Shown here: positions 32,801 through 45,249 of the stretch, piece by piece
Layout: each line of letters opens with the position of its first letter
Numbering within the stretch: the stretch's first letter is position 1
Source of the DNA: Papaver somniferum
Taxonomy: Eukaryota; Streptophyta; Magnoliopsida; Ranunculales; Papaveraceae
Length of the DNA: 64,000 nucleotides
Assembly: GCF_003573695.1 (NCBI RefSeq)
Contig: NC_039358.1
Span: forward strand, 195,462,418 to 195,526,417
Direction: 5' to 3'
Notes under the pieces: generated by a model
Told to the model about the DNA's origin: nothing
Databases searched by the model: none
Seen by the model: the letters and a program-made list of their open reading frames with translations, nothing else
Made by a program: the position numbers and the translations under genes

Positions 32801-35800
32801 TTCATCTATCTTGAATCAAATAGAAAGACAAATCCAACACAAAAAGAAAGAGTTCATAAAAATGTTGAATTTAATATACGTTAACTCAAAAAAGTCTACA
32901 CACTTCGTTATAAGTCGGAAATTGATTTCTGAGACTAAATTGTAAACTAGATAAACTCATCTTTAACTGAAAAAGTTTGAAAAATGTATTGTAATCACAA
33001 ATAATATGTTCTAAGGAATTACGTCTACTAAAAATTGCATTTCTATGTACGTTGATTCAAGAAAATATGAAGGAAGTCAAATTTCACAATAGAAGAAGGA
33101 TGAAAGACCATGTAGAACTAATCCAAATCCTAACAAATTTCATCTATCTTGAATCAAATAGAAAGACAAAGCCAACACAAAAAGAAGGAGTTCATAAAAA
33201 TGTTGAATTTTATATATGTTAACTCAAAAAAGTCTACACATTTAGTTACAAGTCGGAAATTGATTTCTGAGACCAAAAAGTAAACTCGATAAACTCATCT
33301 TTAAGAGAAAAATTTTGAAAAATGTATTTTAATTACAATTAATATGTTCTAAGGCAATACGTCTAGTAAAAATTACATTTCTATGTACGTTGATTCATGA
33401 AAATATGAAGGAAGTCAAATTTCACAATAGAAGAAGGATGAAAAACCATGCAGAACTAATCCAAATCCTAACAAATTTCATCTATCTTGAATCAAATAGA
33501 AAGACAAAGCCAACACAAAAAGAAAGAGTTCATAAGATTGTTGAATTTTATATACGTTAACTCAAAAAAGTTTACACACTTCGTTATAAGTCGGAAATTG
33601 ATTTCTGAGACTAAATTGTAAACTAGATAAACTCATCTTTAACTGAAAAAGTTTGAAAAATGTATTGTAATCACAAATAATATGTTCTAAGGCATTACGT
33701 CTTCTAAAAATTGCATTTCTATGTACGTTGATTCAAGAAAATATGAAGGAAGTCAAATTTCACAATAGAAGAAGGATGAAAGACCAAGCAGAACTAATCC
33801 AAATCCTAACAAATTTCATCTATCTTGAATCAGATAGAAAGACAAAGCCAACACAAAAAGAAAGAGTTCATAAGAATGTTGAATTTTATATACGTTAACT
33901 CAAAAAAAGTCTACACATTTCGTTATAAGTCGGAAATTGATTTCTGAGACTAAATTATAAATTAGATAAACTCGTCTTTCACAGAAAAAGTTTGAAAAAT
34001 GTATTGTAATTACAATTAATATGTTCTAAGGAAATACGTCTAGTAAAAATTGCATTTCTATGTACGTTGATTCAAGAAAATATGAAGGAAGTCAAATTTC
34101 ACAATAGAAAAGGATGAAAGACCATGCAAAACTAATCCAAATCCTAACAAATTTCATCTATCTTGAATCAAATAGAAAGACAAAGCCAACACAAAAAGAA
34201 AGAGTTCATAAAAATGTTGAATTTATTATACGTTAACTCAAAAAAGTCTACACACTTCGTTATAAGTCGGAATTTCTGAGACTAATTTGTAAGCTAGATA
34301 AACTCATCTTTCAATGAAAAAGTTTGAAAAATGTATTGTAATCACAAATAATATGTTCTAAGGCATTACGTCTACTAAAAATTGCATTTCTATGTACGTT
34401 GATTCAAGAAAATACGAAGGAAGTCAAATTTCACAATAGAAGAAGGTTGAAAGACCAAGCAGAACTAATCCAAATCCTAACAAATTTCATCTATCTTGAA
34501 TCAGATAGAAAGACAAAGCCAATACAAAAATAAAGAGTTCATAAATATGTTGAACTTTATATATGTTAACTCAAAAAAGTCTACACACATCGTTATAAGT
34601 CGGAAATTGATTTCTGAGACTAAACTGTAAACTAGATAAACTCATCTTTAACTGAAAAAGTTTTAAAAATGTATTGTAATAAAAAATAGTATGTTCTAAA
34701 GCATTACGTCTACTAAAAATTGCATTTCTATGTACGTTGATTCAAGAAAATATGAAGGAAGTCAAATTTCACAATAGAAGAAGGATGAAAGACCATGTAG
34801 AACTAATCCAAATCCTAACAAATTTCATCTATCTTGAATCAAATAGAAAGACAAAGACAACACAAAAAGAAAGAGTACATAAAAATGTTGAATTTAATAT
34901 ACGTTAACTCAAAAAAGTCTACACACTTCGTTATAAGTCGGAATTTCTGAGACTAAATTGTAAACTAGATAAACTCATATTTCACTGAAAAAGTTTGAAA
35001 AATGTATTGTAATCACAAATAATATGTTCTAAGGCATTACGTCTACTAAAAATTGCATTTCTATGTACGTTGATTTAAGAAAATACGAAGGAAGTCAAAT
35101 TTCACAATAGAAGAAGGTTGAAAGACCAAGCAGAACTAATCCAAATCCTAACAAATTTCATCTATCTTGAATCAGATAGAAAGACAAAGCCAATACAAAA
35201 ATAAAGAGTTCATATATATGTTGAACTTTATATACGTTAACTCAAAAAAGTCTACACACTTCGTAATAAGTCGGAAATTGATTTCTGAGACTAAATTGTA
35301 AACTAGATAAACTCATATTTCACTGAAAAAGTTTGAAAAATGTATTGTAATCACAAATAATATGTTCTAAAGCATTACGTCTACTAAAAATTGCATTTCT
35401 ATGTACGTTGATTCAAGAAAATATGAAGGAAGTCAAATTTCACAATAGAAGAAGGATGAAAGACCATGTAGAACTAATCCAAATCCTAACAAATTTCATC
35501 TATCTTGAATCAAATAGAAAGACAAAGACAACACAAAAAGAAAGAGTTCATAAAAATGTTGAATTTTATATATGTTAACTCAAAAAAGTCTACACATTTG
35601 CTATAAGTCGGAAATTGATTTCCGAGACTAAATTTTAAACTAGATAAACTCATCTTTAACAGAAAAAGTTTGAAGAATGTATTGAAATTACAATTAATAT
35701 GTTCTAAGGAAATACGTCTAGTAAAAATTGCATTTCTATGTACGTTGATTCAAGAAAATATGAAGGAAGTCAAATTTCACAATAGAAAAGGATGAAAGAC

Positions 35801-36741
35801 CATGCAAAACTAATCCAAATCCTAACAAATTTCATCTATCTTGAATCAAATAGAAAGATAAAGCCAACACAAAAAGAAAGAGTTCATAAAAATGTTGAAT
35901 TTAATATACGTTAACTCAAAAAAGTCTACACACTTCGTTATAAGTCGGAATTTCTGAGACTAATTTGTAAACTAGATAAACTCATCTTTCAGTGAAAAAG
36001 TTTGAAAAATTTATTGTAATCACAAATAATATGTTCTAAGGCATTACGTCTACTAAAAATTGCATTTCTATGTACGTTGATTCAAGAAAATACGAAGGAA
36101 GTCAAATTTCACAATAGAAGAAGGTTGAAAGACCAAGCAGAACTAATCCAAATCCTAACAAATTTCATCTATCTTGAATCAGATAGAAAGACAAAGCCAA
36201 TACAAAAATAAAGAGTTCATATATATGTTGAACTTTATATACGTTAACTCAAAAAAGTCTACACACTTCGTTATAAGTTGGAAATTGATTTCTGAGACTA
36301 AATTGTAAACTAGATAAACTCATCTTTAACTGAAAAAGTTTGAAAAATGTATTGTAATAAAAAATAATATGTTCTAAAGCATTACGTCTACTAAAAATTG
36401 CATTTCTATGTACGTTGATTCAAGAAAATATGAAGGAAGTCAAATTTCACAATAGTAGAAGGATGAAAGACCATGTAGAACAAATCCAAATCCTAACAAA
36501 TTTCATCTATCTTGAATCAAATAGAAAGACAAAGACAACACAAAAAGAAAGAGTTCATAAAAATGTTGAATTTTATATATGTTAACTCAAAAAAGTCTAC
36601 ACATTTCGCTATAAGTCGGAAATTGATTTCTGAGACTAAATTGTAAACTAGATAAACTCATCTTTAACAGAAAAAGTTTGAAAAATGTATTGTAATTACA
36701 ATTAATATGTTCTAAGGCAATACGTCTAGTAAAACTTGCAT

Positions 36742-39700
36742 TTCTATGTACGTTGATTCAAGAAAATATGAAGGAAGTCAAATTTCACAATAGAAGAAGG
36801 ATGAAAGACCATGCAGAACTAATCCAAATCCTAACAAATTTCATCTATCTTGAATCAAATAGAAAGACAAAGCCAACAGAAAATGAAAGAGTTCATAAAA
36901 ATGTTGAATTTTATATACGTTAGCTCAAACAAGTCTACACATTTCGCTATAAGTCGGAATTTGATTTATGAGACTAAATTTTAAACTAGATAAACTCATC
37001 TTTAACAGAAAAAGTTTGAAAAATGTATTGTAATTACAATTAATATGTTCTAAGGCAATACGCCTTGCATTTCTATGTACGTTGATTCAAGAAAATATGA
37101 AGGAAGTCAAATTTCACAATAGAAGAAGGATGAAAGACCAAGAATAACTAATCCAAATCCTAACAAATTTCATCTATCTTGAATCAAATAGAAAGACAAA
37201 GGCAACACAAAAAGAAAGAGTTCATAAAAATGTTGAATTTTATATACGTTAACTCAAAAAAGTCTACACACTTCGTTGTACATCTGAAATTGATTTCTGA
37301 GACTAAATTGTAAACTAGATAAACTCAGATTTAACAGAAAAAGTTTAAAAAATGTATTGTAATCACAAATAATATGTTCTAAGGCATTACGTCTAGTGAA
37401 AATTGCATTTCTATGTACGTTGATTCAAGAAAATATGAAGGAAGTCAAATATCACAATAGAAGAAGGATGAAAGACCAAGAAGAACTAATCCAAATCCTA
37501 ACAAATTTCATCTATCTTGAATCAAATAGAAAGACAAAGGCAAAACAAAAAGAAAGAGTTTATAAAAATGTTGAATTTTATATACGTTAACTCATAAAAG
37601 TCTACACACTTCGTTATAAGTCTGAAATTGATTTCTGAAACTAAATTGTAAACTAGATAAGCTCATCTTTAACTGAAAAAGTTTGAAAAATATATTGTAA
37701 TCATAAATAATATGTTCTAAGGCATTACGTCTAGTAAATATTGAATTTCTATGTACGTTGATTCAAGAAAATATGAAGGAAGTCAAATTTCACAATAGAA
37801 GAAGGATGAAAGACAATGCAGAACTTATCCAAATCCTAACAAATTTCATCTATCTTGAATCAAATAGAAAGAGAAAGCTATCACAAAAAAAAGAGTTCAT
37901 AAAAATGTTGAATCTTATATACGTTAACTCAAAAAAGTCTACACTCTTCGTTATAAGTCGGAAATTGATTTCTGAGACTAAATTGTAGACTAGATAAACT
38001 CAAATTTAACAGAAAAAGTTTGAAAAATGTATTTTAATCACAAATTATATGTTCTGAGGTATTACGTCTAGTAAAAATTGCATTTCTATGTACGTTGATT
38101 CAAGAAAATGTGAAGGAAGTCAAATTTCACGATAGAAGAAGGATGAAAGACCAAGAAGAACTAATCCAAATCCTAATAAATTTCATCTATCTTGAATCAA
38201 ATAGAAAGATAAAGGCAACACAAAAAGAAAGAGTTCATGAAAATGTTGAATTTTATATACGTTAACTCAAAAAAGTCTACACACTTCGTTATAAGTCTGA
38301 AATTGATTTCTGATACTAAATTGTAAACTAGATAAACTCATCCTTAACTGAAAAAGTTTGAAAAATAAGTTTTAATTATAAATAATATGTTCTAAGGCAT
38401 TACGTCTAGTAAAAATTGCATTTCTATGTACGTTGATTCAAGAAAATATGAAGGAAGTCAAATTTCACAATAGAAAAAGGATGAAAGACAATGCAGAACT
38501 AATCTAAATCCTAACAACTTTCATCTATCTTGAATCAAATAGAAAGACAAAGCTAACACAAAAAGAAAGAATTCATAAAAATGTTGAATCTTATATACGT
38601 TAACTCAAAAAAGTCTACACACTTCATTATAAGTCGGAAATTGATTTCTAAGACTAAATTGCAAACTAGATAAACTCATCTTTAACAGAAAAAGTTTGAA
38701 AAATGTATTTTAATCACAAATTATATGTTCTAAGGTATTACGACTAGTAAAAATTGCATTTCTATGTACGTTAATTCAAGAAAATATGAAGGAAGCCAAA
38801 TTTCACAATAGAAGAAGGATCAAAGACCAGCCAGAACTAATCCAAATTGTAACAACTTTCATATATTTGAATCAAATCGAAATATAAAGCCAATACAAAA
38901 ATAAAAAGTTCATAAAAATGTTGAAATTTTTATACGTTAACATAAAAAAATTCTACACTCTTTTTTATAAGTCGGAAGTTGATTTCTGAGACTAAATTGT
39001 AAACAAGATAAACTCATCTTTAACAGAAAACGTTTTAAAATGTATTGTAACCACAATAAATATCTTCTAAGCAATTACGTCTAGTAAAAATTGCATTTCT
39101 GTGTACGTAGATTCAAGAAAATATGAAGGAGGCCAAATTTCACAATAGAAGAAGGATAAAAGACCAGCCAAAACTAATCCAAATTGTAACAAATTTCATC
39201 TATTTGAATCAAATTGAAAGACAAAGTCAATACAAAAATAAAGAGTTCATAAAAATGTTGAATTTAATATACGTTAACTCAAAAAAGTCTACACACTTCG
39301 TTATAAGTCAGAAATTGATTTCTAAGAATAAATTGTAAACTAGATAAACTCATCTTTAACAAAAAAAAGTTTGAAAAATGTATTGTAATTACAATTAATA
39401 TGTTCTAAGGCATTACGTTTAGTAAAAATTGCATTTCTATGTACGTTGATTCAAGAAAATATGAAGGAAGTCAAATTTCACAATCTAAGAAGGATGAAAG
39501 ACCAGCCAGAACTAATCCAAATTCTAACAAATTTCATCTTTTTGAATCAAATTAAAAGACAAAGGCAATACAAAAATAAAGAGATCATAAAAATGTTGAA
39601 TTTTTTATACGTTAACTCAAAAAAGTCTACAAACTTCGGAATAAGTCGCAAATTGATTTCTGAGACTAAATTGTAAACTAGATAAACTCATCTTTAACAG

Positions 39701-41490
39701 AGAAAGTTTGAAAAATGTATTTTAATCACAAATTATATGTTCTAAGGAATTACGTCTAGTAAAAATTGCATTTTATGTACGTTAATTCAAGAAAATATGA
39801 AGGAAGCCAAATTTCACAATAGAAGAAGGATGAAAGACCAGCCAGAACTAATCCAAATTTTAACAAATTTCATCTATTTGAATCAAATTGAAATACAAAG
39901 CCAATACAAAAATAAAGAGTTCATAAAAATGTTGAATTTAATATACGTTAACTCAAAAAAGTCTACACACTTCGTTATAAGTCAGAAATTGATTTCTGAG
40001 ACTAAATTGTAAACTAGATAAACTCATCTTTAACAAAAAATAGTTCGAAAAATGTATTGTAATTATAATTAATATGTTCTAAGGCAATACGTCTAGTAAA
40101 AATTGCATTTCTATGTACGTTGATTCAAGAAAATTTGAAGGAAGTCAAATTTCACAATAGAAGAAGGATGAAAGACCAAGAAGAACTAATCCAAATCCTA
40201 AAAAATTTCATCTATCTTGAATCAAATAAAAAGACAAAGCCAACACAAAAAGAAAGAGTTCATAAAAATGTTGAGTTTTATATACGTTAACTCAAAAAAG
40301 TCTACACATTTCGTTATACATCTGAAATTGATTTATGAAACTAAACTGTAAACTGGATAAACTCATCTTTAACAGAAAAAGTTTGAAAAATGTATTGTAA
40401 TTACAATTAATATGTTCTATGGCATTCCGTCTAGTAAAAATTGCATTTCTATGTACGTTGATTCAAGAAAATATGAAGGAAGTCAAATTTCACAATCTAA
40501 GAAGGATGAAAGACCAGCCAGAACTAATCCAAATTCTAGCAAACTTCATCTATTTGAAACAAATTGAAAGACAAAGCCAATACAAAAATAAAGAGTTCAT
40601 AAAAATGTTGAATTTTTTATACGTTAACTCAAAAAAGTCTACACTTTTCGTTATAAGTCGGAAATTCATTTCTGAGACTAAATTGTAAACTAGTTAAACT
40701 CATCTTTAAGAAAAAAAGTTTGAAAAATGTATTGTAATCACAATAAATATGTTCTAAGGCAGTACGTTAGTAAAAATTGCATTTCTATGTACGTTGATTC
40801 AAGAATATATGAAGGAAGTCAAATTTCACAATAGAAGAAGGATGAAAGACCAAGAATAACTAATCCAAATCCTAACAAATTTCATCTATCTTGAATCAAA
40901 TAGAAAGACAAAGGCAACACAAAAAGAAAGAGTTCATAAAAATGTTAAATTTTATATACGTTAACTCAAAAAAGTCTACACACTTCGTTGTACATCTGAA
41001 ATTGATTTCTGAGACTAAATTGTAAACTAGATAAACTCAGATTTAACAGAAAAAGTTTAAAAAATGTATTGTAATCACAAATAATATGTTCTAAGGCATT
41101 ACGTCTAGTGAAAATTGCATTTCTATGTACGTTGATTCAAGAAAATATGAAGGAAGTCAAATATCACAATAGAAGAAGGATGAAAGACCAAGAAGAACTA
41201 ATCCAAATCCTAACAAATTTCATCTATCTTGAATCAAATAGAAAGACAAAGGCAAAACAAAAAGAAAGAGTTTATAAAAATGTTGAATTTTATATACGTT
41301 AACTCATAAAAGTCTACACACTTCGTTATAAGTCTGAAATTGATTTCTGAAACTAAATTGTAAACTAGATAAGCTCATCTTTAACTGAAAAAGTTTGAAA
41401 AATATATTGTAATCATAAATAATATGTTCTAAGGCATTACGTCTAGTAAATATTGAATTTCTATGTACGTTGATTCAAGAAAATATGAAG
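36742..41490 (+). repeat. 4.7-kb higher-order block, copy 1
   Basis: This block is repeated at 45250-49998 with a constant offset of 8508 bp (about 25 monomers). Shared rare variants include gttagctcaaacaag, aatacgccttgcat, gtttataaaaatg and cgttaacataaaaaaattc. Visible differences are few, such as ggcaaaacaaaaagaaag against ggaaaaacaaaaataaag near 41250/49758. The block contains one full 3712-bp 11-mer unit plus part of the next. Confidence 0.85.
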
Positions 41491-43120
41491 GAAGTCAAAT
41501 TTCACAATAGAAGAAGGATGAAAGACAATGCAGAACTTATCCAAATCCTAACAAATTTCATCTATCTTGAATCAAATAGAAAGAGAAAGCTATCACAAAA
41601 AAAAGAGTTCATAAAAATGTTGAATCTTATATACGTTAACTCAAAAAAGTCTACACTCTTCGTTATAAGTCGGAAATTGATTTCTGAGACTAAATTGTAG
41701 ACTAGATAAACTCAAATTTAACAGAAAAAGTTTGAAAAATGTATTTTAATCACAAATTATATGTTCTGAGGTATTACGTCTAGTAAAAATTGCATTTCTA
41801 TGTACGTTGATTCAAGAAAATGTGAAGGAAGTCAAATTTCACAATAGAAGAAGGATGAAAGACCAAGAAGAACTAATCCAAATCCTAATAAATTTCATCT
41901 ATCTTGAATCAAATAGAAAGATAAAGGCAACACAAAAAGAAAGAGTTCATGAAAATGTTGAATTTTATATACGTTAACTCAAAAAAGTCTACACACTTCG
42001 TTATAAGTCTGAAATTGATTTCTGATACTAAATTGTAAACTAGATAAACTCATCCTTAACTGAAAAAGTTTGAAAAATAAGTTTTAATTATAAATAATAT
42101 GTTCTAAGGCATTACGTCTAGTAAAAATTGCATTTCTATGTACGTTGATTCAAGAAAATATGAAGGAAGTCAAATTTCACAATAGAAAAAGGATGAAAGA
42201 CAATGCAGAACTAATCTAAATCCTAACAACTTTCATCTATCTTGAATCAAATAGAAAGACAAAGCTAACACAAAAAGAAAGAATTCATAAAAATGTTGAA
42301 TCTTATATACGTTAACTCAAAAAAGTCTACACACTTCATTATAAGTCGGAAATTGATTTCTAAGACTAAATTGCAAACTAGATAAACTCATCTTTAACAG
42401 AAAAAGTTTGAAAAATGTATTTTAATCACAAATTATATGTTCTAAGGTATTACGACTAGTAAAAATTGCATTTCTATGTACGTTAATTCAAGAAAATATG
42501 AAGGAAGCCAAATTTCACAATAGAAGAAGGATCAAAGACCAGCCAGAACTAATCCAAATTGTAACAACTTTCATATATTTGAATCAAATCGAAATATAAA
42601 GCCAATACAAAAATAAAAAGTTCATAAAAATGTTGAAATTTTTATACGTTAACATAAAAAAATTCTACACTCTTTTTTATAAGTCGGAAGTTGATTTCTG
42701 AGACTAAATTGTAAACAAGATAAACTCATCTTTAACAGAAAACGTTTTAAAATGTATTGTAACCACAATAAATATCTTCTAAGCAATTACGTCTAGTAAA
42801 AATTGCATTTCTGTGTACGTAGATTCAAGAAAATATGAAGGAGGCCAAATTTCACAATAGAAGAAGTATAAAAGACCAGCCAAAACTAATCCAAATTGTA
42901 ACAAATTTCATCTATTTGAATCAAATTGAAAGACAAAGTCAATACAAAAATAAAGAGTTCATAAAAATGTTGAATTTAATATACGTTAACTCAAAAAAGT
43001 CTACACACTTCGTTATAAGTCAGAAATTGATTTCTAAGAATAAATTGTAAACTAGATAAACTCATCTTTAACAAAAAAAAGTTTGAAAAATGTATTGTAA
43101 TTACAATTAATATGTTCTAA
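37094..43120 (+). repeat. Tandem 11-monomer higher-order unit, period 3712 bp
   Basis: 37094-39408 matches 40806-43120 at an offset of 3712 bp, i.e. 11 monomers of 337.5 bp. Three separate landmark frames keep this exact spacing (37396/41108, 37758/41470, 39123/42835). Differences are rare, for example gaaggataaaag against gaagtataaaag near 39153/42865. The second unit is incomplete; homology stops where ggcattacgtttag in the first corresponds to ggcaatacgtctag. Confidence 0.88.
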
Positions 43121-43376
43121 GGCAATACGTCTAGTAAAAATTGCATTTCTATGTTTGTTGATTCAAGAAAATATGAAGGAAGACAAATTTCGCAATAGAA
43201 GAAGGATAAAATACCATGCAGAACGAATCCAAATCCTAACAAATTTCATCTATCTTGAATCAAATAGATAGACAAAGCCAACACAAAAAGAAAGAGTTCA
43301 TAAAAATGTTGAATTTTATATACGTTAACTCATAAAAGTCTACACACTTCGTTATAAGTCTGGAATTGATTTCTGA

Positions 43377-43394
43377 ACCTAGCAAAAAAAAAAA
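43377..43394 (+). mobile_element. Minimal LINE 3'-end insertion (about 18 bp) with 16-bp target duplication
   Basis: The text acctagc followed by 11 A lies between tggaattgatttctga (43361-43376) and tgaaattgatttctga (43395-43410), a 16-bp direct repeat with one mismatch. The (g)acctagc-A(n) end is the terminus of the LINE at 23808-24033 read on the minus strand. This looks like an extremely 5'-truncated target-primed insertion. The boundary is ambiguous by 1-2 bp because the element's own end may include the preceding ga. Confidence 0.75.
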
Positions 43395-45249
43395 TGAAAT
43401 TGATTTCTGAAACTAAATTGTAAACTAGATAAACTCATCTTTAACTGAAAAAGTTTGAAAAATATATTGTAATCATAAATAATATGTTCTAAGGCATTAC
43501 GTCTAGTAAAAATTGAATTTCTATGTACGTCGATTCAAGAAAATATGAAGGAAGTCAAATTTCACAATAGAAGAAGGATGAAAGACAATGCAGAACTTAT
43601 CCAAATCCTAACAAATTTCATCTATCTTGAACCTAATAGAAAGACAAAGCTTACACAAAAAGAAAGAGTTCATAAAAATGTTGAATCTTATATACGTCAA
43701 CTCAAAAAAGTCTACACTCTTCGTTATAAGTCGGAAATTGATTTCTGCGACTAAATTGTAAACTAAATAAACTCAAATTTAATAGTAAAAGTTTGAAAAA
43801 TGTATAATAATCACAATTAATATGTTCTAATGCAATACGTCTAGTAAAAATTGCATTTTTATTTATGTTGATTCAAGAAAATATGAAGTAAGTCAAATTT
43901 CACAATAGAAGAAGGATGAAAGACCAAGAAGAACTAATCCAAATCCTAACAAATTTCTCTATCCTGAATCAAATAGAAAGACAAAGGCAACACAAAAAGA
44001 AAGAGTTCATAAAAATGTTGAATTTTATATACGTTAACTCAAAAAAGTCTACACACTTCGTTATACATCTGAAATTGATTTCTGAGACTAAATTCTAAAC
44101 TAGATAAACTCATCTTTTAACAGAAAAATTTTGAAAAATGTATTGTAACCACAAATAATATGTTCTAAGGAATTACGTCTAGTGAAAATTGCATTTCTAT
44201 GTACGTTGATTCATGAAAATAAGAAGGAAGTCAAATTTAACAATAGAAGAAGGATAAAAGCCCAGGCAGAACTAATCCAAATTCAACAAATTTCATCTAT
44301 TTGAACCAAATTGAAAAACAAAGCCAACACAAAAAGAAAGAGTTCATAAAACTGTTGAATTTAATATACATTAACTCAAAAAAGTCTACGACACAAAGAA
44401 AGAATTCATAAAAATGTTGAATTTTATATACCTTAACTCAAAAAAGTCTACACATTTCGTTATAAGTGGGAAATTGATTTTTGAGATTAAATTGTAAACT
44501 AGATAAACTCATCTTTAATAGAAAAAGTTTGAAAAATGTATTGTAATTACAATTAATATGTTCTAAGGCAATACGTCTAGTAAAAATTGCATTTCTATGT
44601 ACGTTGAATCAAGAAAGTATGAAGGAAGTCAAATTTCACAATACAAGAAGGATGAAAGACCATGCAGAACTAATCCAAATTTCATCTATCTTGAATCAGA
44701 TAGAAACACAAAGCCGACACAAAAAGAAAGAGTTCATAAACATGTTTAATTTTATATACGTTAACTCAAAAAAGTCTACACATTTCGTTATAAGTCGGAA
44801 ATTGATTTCTGAGACTAAATTGTAAACTAGATAAACTCATCTTTAATAGAAAAAGTTTGAAAAATGTATTGTAATTACAATTAATATGTTCTAATGCAAT
44901 ACGTCTAGTAAAAATTGCATTTCTATGTACGTTGAATCAAGAAAATACGAAGGAATTCAAATTTCACAATACAAGAAGGATGAAAGACCATGCAGAACTA
45001 ATCCAAATCCTAACAAATTTCATCTATCTTGAATCAAATAGAAAGACAAAGCCAACAGAAAATGAAAGAGTTCATAAAAATGTTGAATTTTATATACGTT
45101 AACTCAAACAAGTCTACACATTTCGTTATAAGTCGGAATTTGATTTATGAGACTAAATTTTAAACTAGATAAACTCATCTTTAACAGAAAAAGTTTGAAA
45201 AATGTATTATAATTACAATTAATATGTTCTAAGGCAATACGCCTTGCAT

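Larger units (their letters stand above)
27951..43376 (+). repeat. Satellite array (about 46 monomers) with mixed higher-order structure
   Basis: From 30.3 to about 36.7 kb the monomers are similar to each other, with 2- to 3-mer local repetition. The variant aatacgaaggaagtc recurs at 34411, 35082 and 36089 (671 and 1007 bp). From 37.1 kb the 11-monomer unit returns. Minus-strand frames of 61-64 residues (29781, 29851, 31874, 32549) are antisense read-through of monomers. Confidence 0.96.

Noticed and set aside
30300..36700. A separate satellite family in the middle of the array
   Set aside because: The monomers align throughout with the same 337-bp consensus; only the variant mix and higher-order order differ.
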